Positions 40,701 through 55,700 are shown, counted from the first letter of the stretch. The stretch is DNA of 64,000 nucleotides from Taenia hydatigena (GCA_036345935.2 JADWOT020000005.1:6567960-6631959), one strand, 5' to 3'. Numbers and translations are program-made. The notes: generated by a model not told the origin, from the letters alone.

Positions 40701-43700
40701 GCAGACGATCTATTTAGGTGCGTCTTCGTTGAGGCATTGGAATTGTCTGAATACCTCGTTGAGGGAAAGTTGTCGATGATAAACTTACCAGTTTAGCATG
40801 AAGGCACCTCAAGATACCTAAATCCACTGGTAAACATGGTTTGATGCGTTAAAGAATTACGTCACCGGAAGTTTAAGCGGTGTTGGTAGGATTCTATGTC
40901 GCCATCTTGAGGGTCGATTCAAAAGGGACCTCATTTACAGTATAGATATCAATCTGCTACAAATCCAGCACCATTTTCCTGGATAAATCCGCGCCTAATA
41001 AGTCCCAAAAACTGCTCTTGTGCTATGCGAGTTTATCTCTTCCACAGATCCATCGAAAATTTGGCGGCAGCATCGACTCAAGTTTCCAGCGGCACGAGTT
41101 TGGGCGCCATAAGCCTCTCGGGTAGCATGTCAAGTGGCCTTGCAACGATCAGTGCCATCAACTGGGATAAATTGCCATCTTTTAACGCCAAGCTTAAGTC
41201 AAAGTCTTCCAGTGCGATTTTTGGAAGCTGGAAGACGAAGGTACGGCAAATTTATGGACCTTTTGGTTCAACGGCAGTTGTGATGATCTTGATTATGTGT
41301 ATGCAGTTTTACCATAAGCAATATTTCTCATTTACTTTTTAATGGTTGTATTCTTCCCATTGCGGAATCCATTTTAGTAGTTTTTCTTGCATCAGAAGTC
41401 CTCTATCCAAGGCTCAAACTTATCGGTCTGAATCACATTGTTAGAAGTTTTAAAACCAAATGTTCTATGCTAGAAGCAAACATAAATGAAGAGTGAAGCC
41501 TCTTAAATGATAACTCTTTTAGATTATTGAAGCCGCTTTTACACAGGTTAGTTTACGACCTTTTAGGTGCATGGCACTGGCATTGTTATTTTTGTAAGAG
41601 TATGCTGCGAAAATACTCAGCCGAATCACACTGCCGCACCCTTACACCGCAGTGACTATTGTAAATTGATCTACTATGTTTTGCTTTAGCACTCTCAAAA
41701 GGGACACTCCCTCCAGGAGCGTAGTTTTGACCGGACTACAGAGTGCGCTGTCTGCGGCGGATTGATCTGGGGACTGGCACCTCAGGGACTCTCCTGTCAA
41801 GGTCATTCTCTACCTCCCATAAGCACCTGTTTGATGCAGGACATTAATGAAGTTATGATGTGTGGCCAACTCTAGTGTGTCGATCCGCCGAGTGGTTCGT
41901 TTAGGTGTCAGATGCATAAGTGTTTGAGCCATTCACTTCTTTCGCACATTATTAAGCCGACCAGTTTTCTCCCGTCATCTTGTAATATAGATCACTGTAC
42001 AATGAAGTACAGGCAGTAATTCCTAAGATTTATTGTGAATTGGATTTGGATTTCAAAGGAGATTAAAATAACAGTCAGGAAACCTTTGCTTGGAAAAAAG
42101 TTTTGACCACCTGGAACATTCTTTGACGCAAAGACTTAGTCCTTTTGCACCTTGGAATATACTTGGATTAAGAGCTTTTACCATCAGATTGGGGTTATTT
42201 TGAATGTGATTTTGAGAACGGTGAACAATTTGATTTTGGTAATTCAAATCTGCCTCCTATTTAGTGCATTGAGGGCATTTCCTTGGTAAGGTTTGAAAAC
42301 CTACTACAAATACTGTCTTGTTTAAGACATGCCCGATATGACTATGTCAAAAGATGCTTAGATGCCTAATCAAAATTTGAGAAATATGCCACTCTAATGT
42401 GATTCGACATTAGTCTTACAAAGGAATACACTTTCGCATTGTAAAGCGTACTTAGATGGGCCTGAGGAGCTGTTGCCACTGTATGCTCATCCTCAAATCG
42501 TAAAGTGTACAGTTTAGAATGGACACTGTCTTGACCTCCTTACGAAAAACTACCATGGTGCGATGCGCCTCCATAGTAAATTGCTTTTGTCTATGCGAAA
42601 TACAGGATGATTTTATCTATGATATTGCAGATTGCTGTGAGTGGATTGATGATGAATAGGCCTCATTATCAGCAAAAATGCGGCCAAGGTGGCGCTTTCT
42701 ACTATCACTGAATTGAGTTACACGCAAAGCCATCGGTTTGTGGAAAGAAGAGCATGGGAGGTGCCATACCCGGAGTCATGGATTCATTCGCTTGGAATGG
42801 CACTTCACGCAGACTATTACACCATCTTAGTTTAAATTTAAACCCTAATTATGCGATAATTCGGTTTAGGAGTTGTCAGATGATTTTCATCGTGATTACA
42901 CGGCCTAAATCATTCAGCCAAAACTGCGAGGCTTTTGTTATAGCTCATGTTATGATGTGGACGTGGGCGAAGGCACAAATACTATATGCTTTAGGTCTGT
43001 AAATTCTTCCATCTTTACACTTTTACACTAACATTACTTATATAAACCTTAATTAAATTTATCTTACACTAAGGATCTTTAGGCTATACTTATCCTAATC
43101 AGCTTTCTATGCAAAACAGAGTTTAGCCTTGTCATCTTCATTTAATTGATAAGTATGAATGCTACTCAGCGTTCATTGAAGTAGAAGATAAACCCCTTTG
43201 TTTCTTTATGCGTCAAGATGGACGCAGTTCAATAGGTATTCAGTGATGTCCTATCACTTACTAGTTTTTGATACAAAGCCTGTAAACCGTTCACACGAGG
43301 TACCGGGAATAAATTATTGGAAAGACACTTTTTTCTTAGCCGTGAAAATTGGGTTAGTGCAGCATTGGTTGATCGAAAGCAGGTCTGGTGAATGCGATGG
43401 CTGCTGGATATTTGGTGAGTGTGTTCTAATCATTATTCGGGAATTGTTTTAGTCCGTCCAATTTAAATCCCTCAGTTGCTTGCGTTTAACTGCATTAACC
43501 ACTTTTGAATTCTCCCGAAAGAGGACGCTTAGCTGGTCTCATCTTCTTTCTGCAGCCTGTGACGTCAGCGTGCACCATCGATGCAGGACCGGTTTGCGGG
43601 AGGCCTGTGCAAAGGACAACAAGCTCTATGCTGCGAGTCGATGCTCTGTCTTTAACGTGGGTTCGAGTACCTCCTCTGGAATTTCGTCTACTGTCACCGC

Positions 43701-46700
43701 ATCTTCCCTTCCCCGCTCGGGACCGCTGAGCTCTGGAGCCTATCCGTCCGAGTTTGCTAGTGTACCTGGTAGGCACTCCTCCAAAGGAAACACTTTCCTT
43801 GTAGTTTAATCCTTAATCTGAGTAGACTCGTCTGGTGCCAAAAGTTTTACAGAAAGGAATTAAATATGCACTAAAGCTTGCAGCTTTTACTGGTCAAATT
43901 AAGGCTATCGTGTTAACAACAGTAAGGATAAAATCTATCCATTTGTCCTGACATACCGTGACACTGGGCTAAACTGAATTCTGCTGAACTTTTCCATTGT
44001 GAAAATATGTGTGTTGGACTATTGAAAATATAAAGTGCTCTTTTAGATGCACTTCAAGTGCATTTTCTTCAAATTACTCTCAATATTTTGCCTAATTTCG
44101 TTTTGTAGTACCGAGTAAATCATTTGCAGTGAGAGTGGGAATCTAGGCCTCATTGCTTTGCTAGAGTGTTGGAGGATGAAAGTTTGGTTTCACAGGACTG
44201 GAGCAGGCAATTAACAGGATTTTGTATCGTTTATCACTTAAACGTGTCGTTCAGAAGGGAAATAGTCTGCATCGACCGAGTTCGCACCTTGACAATACTT
44301 CCGCCATTCCCACTACGAATTGGAAAAGTCACATCCAATATGGTGGGCCGAATAATAGAATGCACTGTGCAACATTGCTTTTAAGCCGTTGTTTATTTAT
44401 ACCTCTTCATCATTTATGCGACTTGCCACCATCCAACTGCCTTTGTTCTGGTTACGCGAAATTGCTGACAGTTTGTTTGTTAACTGAGACAGTTTTCATT
44501 TCAACGAAAGGTATCAGTTACTTTTGGTGAGTGGTGTAGGTGGTTATGTGTAAGCGAGTTTCCAAACCCTGAACATATTCTTAGTTAATTGCGTACATAG
44601 GATTGGCACTAGCTATTAGTGAAACAGCAGAACAAATTTGCTGCTGTCAGGCCTAAAATTGTCGCTAGTAGATAAATCGGGTCTATTTTATGAGTTAAAA
44701 TGGGTTTCATGGGCTAAAATGTTTAACCATCTTCTATGGATTAAAGGATCCCGTGACTTCAATAGTTGGGACGTGAGAAAGCGCAAGGCTAAGCACCGAC
44801 CAAGCTTGAGCGCAATGCTCACACCAGAGTCCGTTGTAGTGGCCCCGCATCATAATGGAAAGCCCTCTTTCGGTAGGCTGATTGACCCCAACCGTATTTT
44901 GCACTACACTTATCCTACTAGCAGCCTCCCCATATCTACAGAGTAAATGATTGTTGCACGTGACATCTCACCACTCACGCATTCGCGATTCTTAGCAACT
45001 GAATCCGCTTCACAATTGATTAAGACTTACCCAACCTTAATAATTGCTTTGCTTTTATGTGTGGCTTGTTCATAAAGTATCCGGGCTTACATTGTGCTAT
45101 TTTCCAGAGAAAAGCTTAAGCTATATTGGGCAAGTCTTGCCGTAAAGGGGTGAGTCTTGGGTCATTGTTATGAGTCCGGTCCAATGGATTTTCGGGGACA
45201 GTTTATTAACTTGGTTACATTGTTTTCTTTTCTCACCATGTTTAAAGGTTTACACTGCACTGCTGTTCTTCAATTCTACATGATTAAGTCGAATTAAAAT
45301 CCAGAAGTGATTCTGTGTTAAATGAGGTCTAAACTAGGCTAGAAATGATTGCTCAAAAGGGATACAACATTTACTCAGCGCACCAAGTGCTTTATCATTG
45401 GATTTTGTGGATAAGTACTGAGTTCCCATCAAATTTATTAATTTGTCCCTGCGTTATTATCTTCTGTATAGTGACGCGGTTGCATACACACTCAAATGCT
45501 GATCTGGCTTGAACACTGCATTGTAATCCTGCCAAAATTAGTTTTTTTCGACAGCATTCGCTCCTCAATACAACTGTTTTTTTTTAAGCAGGAAAGTTTG
45601 CTAGTCCCCTGGAAGACACTGGAGGTAGCGGTGGAGGTCGTGAAGACAGTGGCGGTTCCTCCGGCTTGGCGACCTCCACGGAGGACATGTTCCACTCTCG
45701 CAGTAACAGCTTCAACGAGCTTATTAACAAGAGCGCCTCCTGTTCACCTCTTCAAAACCCCTTAATCTCACCTTCCGACACGGTTGTCTCGTCCGTTGTT
45801 GATGATGAGGTCAAGGTGAAGCGGAGCAATTCCGGTTTCGGTCACGCACATCGTGGCGGCTCACAGACCGGTCTTACCTCTCCTGAGCCCATTTCGCGTA
45901 CGTTCATCAGTATTTCCCTGTTCTATAGCCCAATTGCGCTTATTCTTAAACGTAATTTTGAAGCATGTTTAGGGCTTTTAAAATGGAAAGAACAGAACGC
46001 AAAAGCTGTGACACACAATTGTTAACTAAATCAAGAAATGACTATTTATCACCTTTTAAGACAAGTTGCTCGCTAAGAGAATTTACCTAGACTGTTGCCC
46101 GGTGTGTTTTGGAAAGGATTTTTTAAGAACTTTTGCTCTCCGAGACTCAAAACCCGAAGTAATCGTGTGTTCTCAGCATAGATAAATTTGTTCATTTTAG
46201 TACTTATGCAAAAGTTAATTAATTTTAGACCAAACTAATCATAAAATTAAAAGGGAATATTTTAAAGCTGGTGTTAAATACCTATTGAGAGCTAGAGAGA
46301 AACAAATCCCATTTAAGCTTTCCCCAACACTTCTAAATTCTTATCTAAGTAGAATCGCCCTTAAGTTAATTAAAATAGCAACCAATTCAAGTATCTTGGT
46401 GACTTTCGAAAACGGATAATGTGCCATAATTTTGCTTGCCTGCGCCAACACTTTGGTTCCAGTAGACGCAGGCAGTATTTTGTATATCACTGCGTAATGG
46501 ATCCACTAATCCAACCATAAGTAACTCTGTATTTTATTCTCCTTTCCTCCCATTATTCCGTTCTTTATTGCTTCCTCTTTCGTTTCTGTCCTGCTTAATT
46601 TTACCTTCCGACTGTCACACTAATTTATAACTGCTGAACCAAAACGGCCATAACCATGATAATTACGACTTCCGTTTGTTTTATAACTAACGTCATCCCG

Positions 46701-49700
46701 GAGACAGGCCCTCCTGATCTACCCAAGGCCCCATACTACCTTATGCGTTCGTCTAGCCAAGTCCTGCGGAAAAGCGGTTCACTACGAAAGAGGTTTTCTA
46801 GCGCACTTAACCTCACCGGTAAATATCACTAGTGGATGCATTGTATTGGCCTCTAACGCTCACACAACCTCCGAAGTTCACAGTGATGACATGAGTTGAG
46901 GCTATAAATCAGTAAACGTGTAAATGTGAATGTGAAAAAAGAACTCATTCACAAGAGTTAAATGGATCAGGTGATGCCCTTGCGCGAAATTGGGCCCAGT
47001 TCATCGAATGCAGAATAGGCCTCCCGTTGTTCCCTTCAACCATATGTTTGGCGGTGGGCAAAGGGCAGAGGGCGGCTGTGATCCTCGCCATCTGATACGG
47101 ACACCTGGTGTTTGGGGATGCTTGTTCCCACATTTTAGCAAGATTTCTGCGCAGAAACCCTCTGTGTTACACGATTCCTGCTTCCCTAACTATTTAAAAA
47201 CTCTCTGGAGTGAAATATGCTTAGTAGACCTGAGTCTTGTGTTGTTTTTACATTATCTTACAAGGGAATGCAACCAATTGGTCTGCCATTTATAATGCGC
47301 ATAACTGCAAATGTAAGATCGCTTCTGGCAATTAAAATTTGGGAAGATTATGCAAGTTCCTCCTCACCTCTGTGATTCCAATTTAAACTAAAACTTTTTT
47401 TTTGCATTTTTTCATACTATCAGCTATTGAAATGATGTGCTCAATGATTCAGTTGATTTGTAAAATCGTACTTCAAATGAATGGAATCTAGCGCTTCGCC
47501 CGCCTTCTGTTAGACGATATCTTGAGTGCAGGTTTACCTTTTTTGCATGCAGCCCACGGTGAGCTGAAGCGGACTCTCTTAGCTCCACCACTAAATTCCA
47601 AATAAAGATTCCTTTCCCTCGGTATCAGTAACGGTGCATCTATTAACTGGTGCGCACTTTTTAAACCAAGAATTGTATCATGGCTTGTGTGACTGTCTCC
47701 AGCCTTCTCTACAGCACGTTAACAGTTACGAGGATTTTTCTTTCGGTAGAACTTAAGCGCACAGAATGAACAACGATTGCCCTTTACAAGCTAAGCCTAC
47801 TTTATGGCGTGATCTCTCTGGCTATCTGTTCGAAATTGCACTTAGATACGCCAACAGGACAAAAGATTAACATTTACGCACAAACTCTCCAGATAAATTT
47901 AGTTCTAGCTCAAGCAAATACACTTTTCTTTCGACTAACTCAACTCCTAATCCTAACAATGTGGAACTCTTACAGAGGTGCATAAAGTTGCTTCAAAATG
48001 CTGCATTTTGCTACTTAGTTTAATGCTGCTTTACCGATAGAATCGTATAAAAATTTCATTTTGCAGTGATTTCTTTTTAATTCCGCGTCCTTTCACTGCA
48101 CAGGCTACGTTCGAAACGTGAAGCAGAAACTCGATAACCATTCCTATGGTGGAACGGGCATGGCACTTTCGAAGCAGTAAGTCACGTTTTCCTTGCATTT
48201 TTCTCCCTTACCAAAAGATACTTTTGCATCATAGCAAAATTCAGCTAAAGATAGCTAGTTCGTGGGCTTGTAATTGTATCAAAGTACCATCAATTATAAA
48301 TTCAGTGTGCTTAAACACTTTTATGCCCACTTCAATGGGCTGATCCCATTGGATGATTTGCGAACCGCAGTGCGCGGTAGAACTACCGACTTTCCAATGC
48401 CTTCAATAACATCTCGTTTATTGCATTCTGTTTTGCATGCAAATAGATCGGTTGCCCCAGCCTGCAAACTATTGTTAAAAATGTTATGTTGTTTGCATAG
48501 TGTTATAGTGAAGTGTTCTAACTACCCCCCTCAATGGGTTTTGATACACAATTGTGGAAGTAGCCTTGTACTCGTGTACAAAAGTCTGGAAGACTGTCAA
48601 CAAAGAAGATAAAAGCAGGGCTTTTGCTACTGCTTTAAATCAAGCGTTGTTTTGCAGCATTTGCGGAAACCGCTATTATACTGGAATTTTCTACGGCAAA
48701 CTAGCTATTTCCCTTAAAAATAGCCCGCTTAAATTGATATTAATATGGCATCGTAGAAATATTTTTCTTTGTTTTGGCCCCAGTTCCAGGCGGCAACAAC
48801 GGACACTATCGTTTGAACAGTACCACTAGCATTATGATGTGCAGTCTTTCGTCCACAAAACCCACTTAGTGGAATACCAGTACTTGCATTGTTCGTTGGT
48901 ACATTTCGTCCGCAGCGGTTGGAGTGAATGGAGGGAGAACGGTTGATAGTTTGGCGTTGTTGGTAGCGAAAGCTAAGCGCGTTCAAGGCATCAGCCTCTC
49001 CGGGGCGGTCGAGAGGGCAGGAAAATATTTCCTGTTAAACTCTTCCCGGGTCTTTCACCCACACCAACCCGATGCACCGGAAGCGGAAATTAACGACGCA
49101 GTTAGGCGAGGTGGAGGTTGACAGATGGGTGACGACCAAGTGTTCACATACCCATCACGTATGAGAATGTTGGAGAGTGTATGACCACGATTTTGTCTTA
49201 AGTGGATTGCGCATTTTTCTTTTGCTATGTAAGTAGTCAGTTTAGTGCCTTTATTTAGAGCATACCTACGTGTTTTTACTTCTATAGCCTGAATCTTGCT
49301 TTCACAAATGGTGTGGCCTTTATAAAAAGGAATCTTTTAGTTGCATAAGAACAATGTGTGTAGTTGTTTCACCTGTCGGCCATTTGGATGAAATCTCCTC
49401 CCAATAGTATTTGACAGCAAACATTGCGTGCGATAATGCAAAATGCCATGTCTATAGTGGGTTGATGCTTATTTCCTTGCATTAATGCTACACCATTATC
49501 CTCTGAAGGCGTATTCGTGTGATCTGGCGGGATCAAAACCGCGCACTCCCTGAATTAACTCAAAAGTATTTAATGAGCAAATACTGAATCGAAGGTATGT
49601 GGTATGCATTTAAGGCATTATTATTAATATTCGGGCGGCCTAGAAGAGCAGCTGCTATCTACTTGGTCTAAGTAAGCATTCCAATTATAATTAGGAAAGT

Positions 49701-52700
49701 TGCCTGAAAAGTTTAAATGATTTTTACACCGGTAACCACGTATTATTTTCAAACTCACCACAAACCAAGTGCTTTTAGCACCTCATGGCGACTGAGTGAT
49801 GGAGTTAAGATAGTCGGTTTTAAGAGGGCTTCGATTATAGTGGTTTGTATTGAGCTTAAAGAATGTTGAGTTATCGATTGACACCTTCAATCTTCCCATT
49901 GACATCTGTCAATCCGATTCATACACTTTGATCAACATAAATACTTTTTTTTTCGATGAAATTACAAATAATAGTAGTGCTTTAAAATGCTCAATCATTT
50001 AATGTTTCACTGAAGTGTCGCCGTTGCAATTATTAAAACAATTTGGATTTTTGAAGCAAATGACGGGTTGACAAAATACTTAGTGTTTTTTTCTTCAACA
50101 CAGCTTGGCTTGCCTTATAGGAACTTGTCAAATGCTAACATCAGTCGGTATGGCAGCCTTGATTGTGCCCATGGCTACTGTTTCTACATGTTTAACTCAC
50201 ATTTCATAAGAAATCGGACGATTTCGAAGCATTTGCAAAGTTGTGGAAACATGTCGAGTATCACTTTAAGAAGGCCCCTCTCTTCTCGATACTGAAGGAG
50301 TACGTGTTACTATTGGGAAGTCGCTTAGAAATCAACGTGTCAGGGGCGCTCAGTTAATTTCAGTGTAAGTAATTTAACAAATCTATTATATCTATTTCAA
50401 CCGGCATAGTCGTGGAACCTAAGCAGACCAGTCCCATACGCTGGTCATTAAGAATTGACAATAAACTTCAAGCACTCTCGATTTGTTCTTCATTTTTGTA
50501 AAATACGTTATGAAATCGCACCAATTTAAAATTGTGTACGGGTTTGTGATGACGGTTACCTCTAAATAGTTAACTGCTCCACACTTCCAGGAGACCAAGC
50601 CATCTAGGTTTTCTGTATGTGGTGGGTTATGGATGAAATTGCCCACTACCTTTCCAGCTGAAGGTCAAGCTGTCTCCTCAATAAAACACGATGTATCCCA
50701 GAGGTATGGAAGCAAAATTTCAACATCAATAAGAATGATTGGCCATTAGAAGCAAAAAGTCATTTTTACGAGACAGTGCTGCATATCTCACACGTATGCA
50801 AAATGTTCGCCTGTCGTAATTCAAGGTGAGAGAGGGAGATGCTGCCTCCACAAGTGATTGACATTTCACCTTGACGTTAGACACTTCAGTGCGGGCTTAT
50901 ACTTGAGAGGTGATAATGCAGTTGTTTCCGGTAAAGAGGTGTTTTCCAGACATGACGGATCATAATTATAATTATTCGACAGAATAAGCTGCTTGCAGAG
51001 GCTCTCAGTGGTTGCTTAATATGTTTTCAATGGAAAAGCGCAGAAAACTATTTGGTTGTCTTGTTAACCCTTAACTTTTCCTTCTGGAAACCGATTTCTC
51101 GTCCACGAACCGCAGTGTCATGTATTACTATCTTTTTTACATGCACATGCGATTTGGGTTCAACTCAATCTATTGATGATAGCCACCTAAAATTCGACAC
51201 TTCTGGAGTCAAGCCTTCCCCTTTCTCATTAGTCGTTTTGCTGAGATCGGTCAGTGTCGCGCATTCGATGCATGAGGATAAATTGACCCAAACATTGCCG
51301 GACGTGGCCACGCTGTAGTGTCCCGCAACTTCCTTGAAGCCAAAAGAAGGCATAATACTAGTATATATATATATATATATATATACTCAGTAAACAAGGA
51401 ATGGGGCTGTTGGCATGTCCCGGAGGCCATCCCATGCGGCTAGGGTAGTATGACCAACCTCGGTGGCCGAAATCGAGACATAACAAGGAAGGTATTACAC
51501 ACACCCTGTTTAGCGTCATACACCACTGATTTACAATGCAAGTCTTCTTTGTGTTGTTGGTTTCTAACTCCCTCAATTTTTTTACTCTAATCTTCACCTT
51601 AGTTTTAATCCATTTTTAAGGCTAAAATCCCAAGTTTAACATTAAATTTATTGGACTATCAATCTTAGCTTTACATTTCAGGACTTGTGTTCTGAAATTG
51701 TGGGAATTTTTACTTGGTTATAAAGTGACCAAAGACTAGAATATCCTTTAAGGACGTACTGGAACTCGTTTACAATAAAACCAAGTTGTTTTAACTTGGA
51801 TTGTTCGACTTTTGATAATTCCAACGCTTTCGATTTCAATTTGATTATCCCTTAATTTAAAAAAAGAGAAGTTTAAATAGCAGCATCGTTTTATAAACAA
51901 TATGGCGTTGTAAATCATGCATTGATACAATAAGGGATCTACATCATTTTCATTGTTCAACAAAAGCTAAGTTCAACAAGACTCGTTTGCGTCAAGAGCG
52001 TCCAGTCTACCACTGAAGCGAATTGATAATTTCGGAGTAGACTTCGATTCTAATTCACTTTTCCCCTTATAACTGAATGAAGGCATGTTCCAAAGTTTAA
52101 CGTTGTAGGTAAGTATTGTAGCGTCCTGAGACTCTCTTGAAGGCAAAGGAAGGCAAACTACCAGGACAGAATATGCATTCAATAAACAGAGGGGATGGGC
52201 CTGCTGACATGGTCCGGGGGCCAGCCTACGCAGCTAGGGCAATATGGCCACCTTTGTGACCGAAAGCGAAATCGGTAGTCATAACATTCAAAGCATTACA
52301 AGTATGTCTGATGTGTGCAAAAGCGACCGCACTTTGTCCACCAGGGGTAGGATGTCCCCATCTAAAATGGCTTTCATGATAGGCAAATTCAAGGAATGGA
52401 TGGAACAAAATCACCCAACTTTCATAACTAGATTACCAGTCGCCCAATTATGGAAGTAAAATCAGAATGCCACTTTCTCAGACTAACCAATTATTTCATT
52501 GGAGAAATTGTACAACCTATCATACGCGAACATGACGTCCCATATCAATTTATGCTTGTAGTCAGTAAAAACCACTGCACCAAATGCTGATTAGGGGTTT
52601 TTTGGCTTGGTATATGGTATACCAAGTTTTTATGCGCATTCTATCTAGTCAAATGTCTGCCTCATGATACTCCGGTGCCTAAAGCTCAGCCACTAGCGAC

Positions 52701-55700
52701 GGTCGGAGGTGCATATCTGACTTGATTACTTTGTATTAATGCATACAGAAGAGGTGACCCAACTTTAATATGCCAGTACATTACTAACAAATTCTGAAGT
52801 TCTCCCCTATAGAATATCATTACTAAGTAGATTTGCAGTAAAGCGCAAGATTACTGGGTGGGTCAACTCAACCCGTATTTTTGGTACCTTTTTGCCCATT
52901 TTAGCACTACTTCCCTAATGCAGTTGCCGGTACTGGCCGACCGTGATCTCAGACGCCCCATTGGATCCCAAAATTCCTCCTCTTCGACGTTAGCATCTGC
53001 GGCTGCCAATGTTCCCGAACTCCTCCCAACATGGACTGGAGACCCTGAAATGGATGTTTCAGAGAGCTTTGAGGCTGCAACTGAACTCCGAATCCACTTT
53101 CCTAATTACGAGATTCCCACGAAGGTATGTTTATGAAACTTGCAGTTGTTGTCTCCATTCATGCAAACTCAGCTGCATGTCTTTATAAAGGAAGGGCAAA
53201 TTACGTGGATGCTCTTCAGCTTTCATGGAATAGCGATTTCTCAGAAGTGGCATTTGTATTTACCCGAAAATATTGTTGAATTATATATGCTGATTTTGTG
53301 TCATTGTTTTTTTGGCTTTCGGAGCTAATATTACCAATGTTACTAATACTAATATTATCAATATTACTAATCACATTGGCGACAAATGCAGTTAAAAAAG
53401 GGAAGAATTTATATTTAATTTTAATTTTTAGTCGACTAATGCCCGTCAGCGAGCCTTTAACCCCAAGTGGTTTAGTCTGCGTGGCTGATTACAGACATTA
53501 CTATGTAGCCATTTGCGCTTTTACATTTTAATCGAATGATTTTAGCTTTTGATCTCGCGAAGCACCATTTATAGGTTTAATAAACTAAAGCCGTTTTCCG
53601 TTTGAATTAGGGTCCGCGCATTCAGGATCACGTGCGAACCCTAGTTCTGTTGGAGTTTCATCAGAAGGTGCGTTACATGGTGTGCTACTTGAAGCAATTC
53701 GAATATCTTCTGCTTCGGCGTTGGCCAAAGGAACATCAGCACTTAGCCGATCTTATGGCTTTGGATAGAATTCCCTGTCTCATTCGACTATTTCGCAGCC
53801 TCGTTCATGCCATTGAGGCGACTGTTGAACCTCAGGGCTACGGCAAAATGGCCGAGGCAGTATTGGCTTGGTTGTCCAATGAAGACGAGGCCAATCTCAA
53901 GGTAATCAATCACAAAATGACTAACAGAACAGTTATTCAAGACGTATTGCTTAAACTATCACCAGAAGGGTTTGCTTTCCTTTTCGTCCTTTGAGTACCC
54001 TGCCCCTTATCGTTTACTGGATATTTATGTGTACTGCTGATGTGGCATCTCTCCACAACATCAACAAAGCGGAGGATGGTTGGTTGATAGGCTTTTCGGA
54101 CACAGCACAGTTTTGTCACAATATTGTCCAGAGTACCATGCAGGGGATTCGTGTCCACTATTTCTAGTAAGGCCTTATGCAAGTGCACTTTATATTCTAT
54201 CAGAAAGAAGTCTTCGTAGGATTCAAATCCATGGACTCTTCGACTCTTGCTCCTTTATTTTGCTTATGTAGGAGTGATGTCTACTACTGGAATTCGCAAA
54301 GTAATTCATAGACAAAGAATGTCAAATGCTGCACAAACGAGCATTATAGTTTCGAATTGCTTTCTTCAGGGTCAGGAGGCAGAAAGTGGGCTACAAGCAC
54401 AAATACTTACTTACTTACTTTATTACTTCTGTATTCTGAAGAAAATTGACGGTTGCTTGAAGAATGTGGCACAATCAGCTAAATGTAATATTTTTGATGT
54501 TCAGCACTTACACAATTAAGAAACCTTTGAACAATTGTTACAGGTTTTAAAGGCTGATTTCTCAAATTTACTCTGCTTGATACCTCCTCGATTTCTTTAG
54601 GAGGTATACGAGTATGAGTTCATATTATAACCCAAGAAGAAGAAAATGCAAGTGGGAAACTCGAAGAGGGGTTTGCGGAACTGTCATTTATGCCACATTT
54701 TTTGGGCCTGAAAGGACTACGCAACACCGCATTTGGTTGGATTAGCATCATTTCGCTTTGTTTTGGGTGTAGTATGCGGCATCTCTGTTGATCGTTTCTC
54801 GCATAGCTTGACAAGACTACTTTCAAATGCAACAAGGGGCTCTCCAACATGAATGGCATAGAAGGCAGAGTTTGTCCAGAAGTCCTCTACTAGTACGCTG
54901 CATTGGTGATTGTTGGGGTATCGCCTAGGAGTGGACAATGCTCTGCAATGAAATTGGGAATTCAAATTTTCCAGCTTGAGACCACAGTTCGCCTATTGCA
55001 AGTAATATTTGAAAACGGGTTGAAGTTTTGCCTCGTCCCTCTCCCTAACCTACTCTACCCATTAGACAAAAAAACTAGGAGATGCAAAATCAAGGATAGT
55101 TAGAGAGCTATCATAAGCGTAGCCTTGTTAACTTATTGTCAAAGAAGAGCTGATATTTCATGCTTTATTTTAGGCATGGGCTCGGGATTGTCAAGCTCTG
55201 TCGTGCACGAATATGCTGGACAGTATAAAAACAATGGTTCGGGAGTATGCTCGAAAGCATCCAGACATTCAGACGGTTTTGGAGACTCGATTCAATAAGT
55301 TCGTGCTCATTGAAGGTCTGAGTCAAGTCCGAATCCTCTATTTTAATCTGCCCCTCATATCCAACAATATTATGAAGGATCTGGAGAGAAAGACCTCCAC
55401 TTACAAAGGTTTGTCCTAAATATCATATTAATAATCTGAGTTTTGTTGCTTGGTTTAATGCAATGTCAATGCTGTAGTCAAAATAATTTGACATCATTAT
55501 GGTATGGTCGAAAGAAAACGCGATTACCCATGCTAATCACAAATAGAATAGTTGGGGATTTGTGGCATTCCTCTTTTTGAACACCATTTGTTCCCCTACT
55601 TTAGCAAAAAAAAGCAACTGATGATGGTTAGGAGAAAGGAATGGCCTTACAGTCATTCTAATTTAAGAAAACTTGCCTTTCTAGTAAAGAGATGGGAGCT

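Larger units (their letters stand above)
48177..52904 (+). other. Intron 18, with solo LTRs
   Basis: A 4.7-kb intron before the DH part. It holds two antisense solo LTRs (51314-51499 and 52117-52300), a (TA)n run, and a possible alternative terminal exon at 48916-49121. Confidence 0.6.

Noticed and set aside
46990..47295. 101-codon plus-strand frame in intron 17
   Set aside because: It does not fit the phase of the flanking exons with any good acceptor, and it has no domain.
54620..54965. Two overlapping minus-strand frames in intron 20
   Set aside because: They look somewhat protein-like but match no family I know, have no splice partners and sit in an intron.
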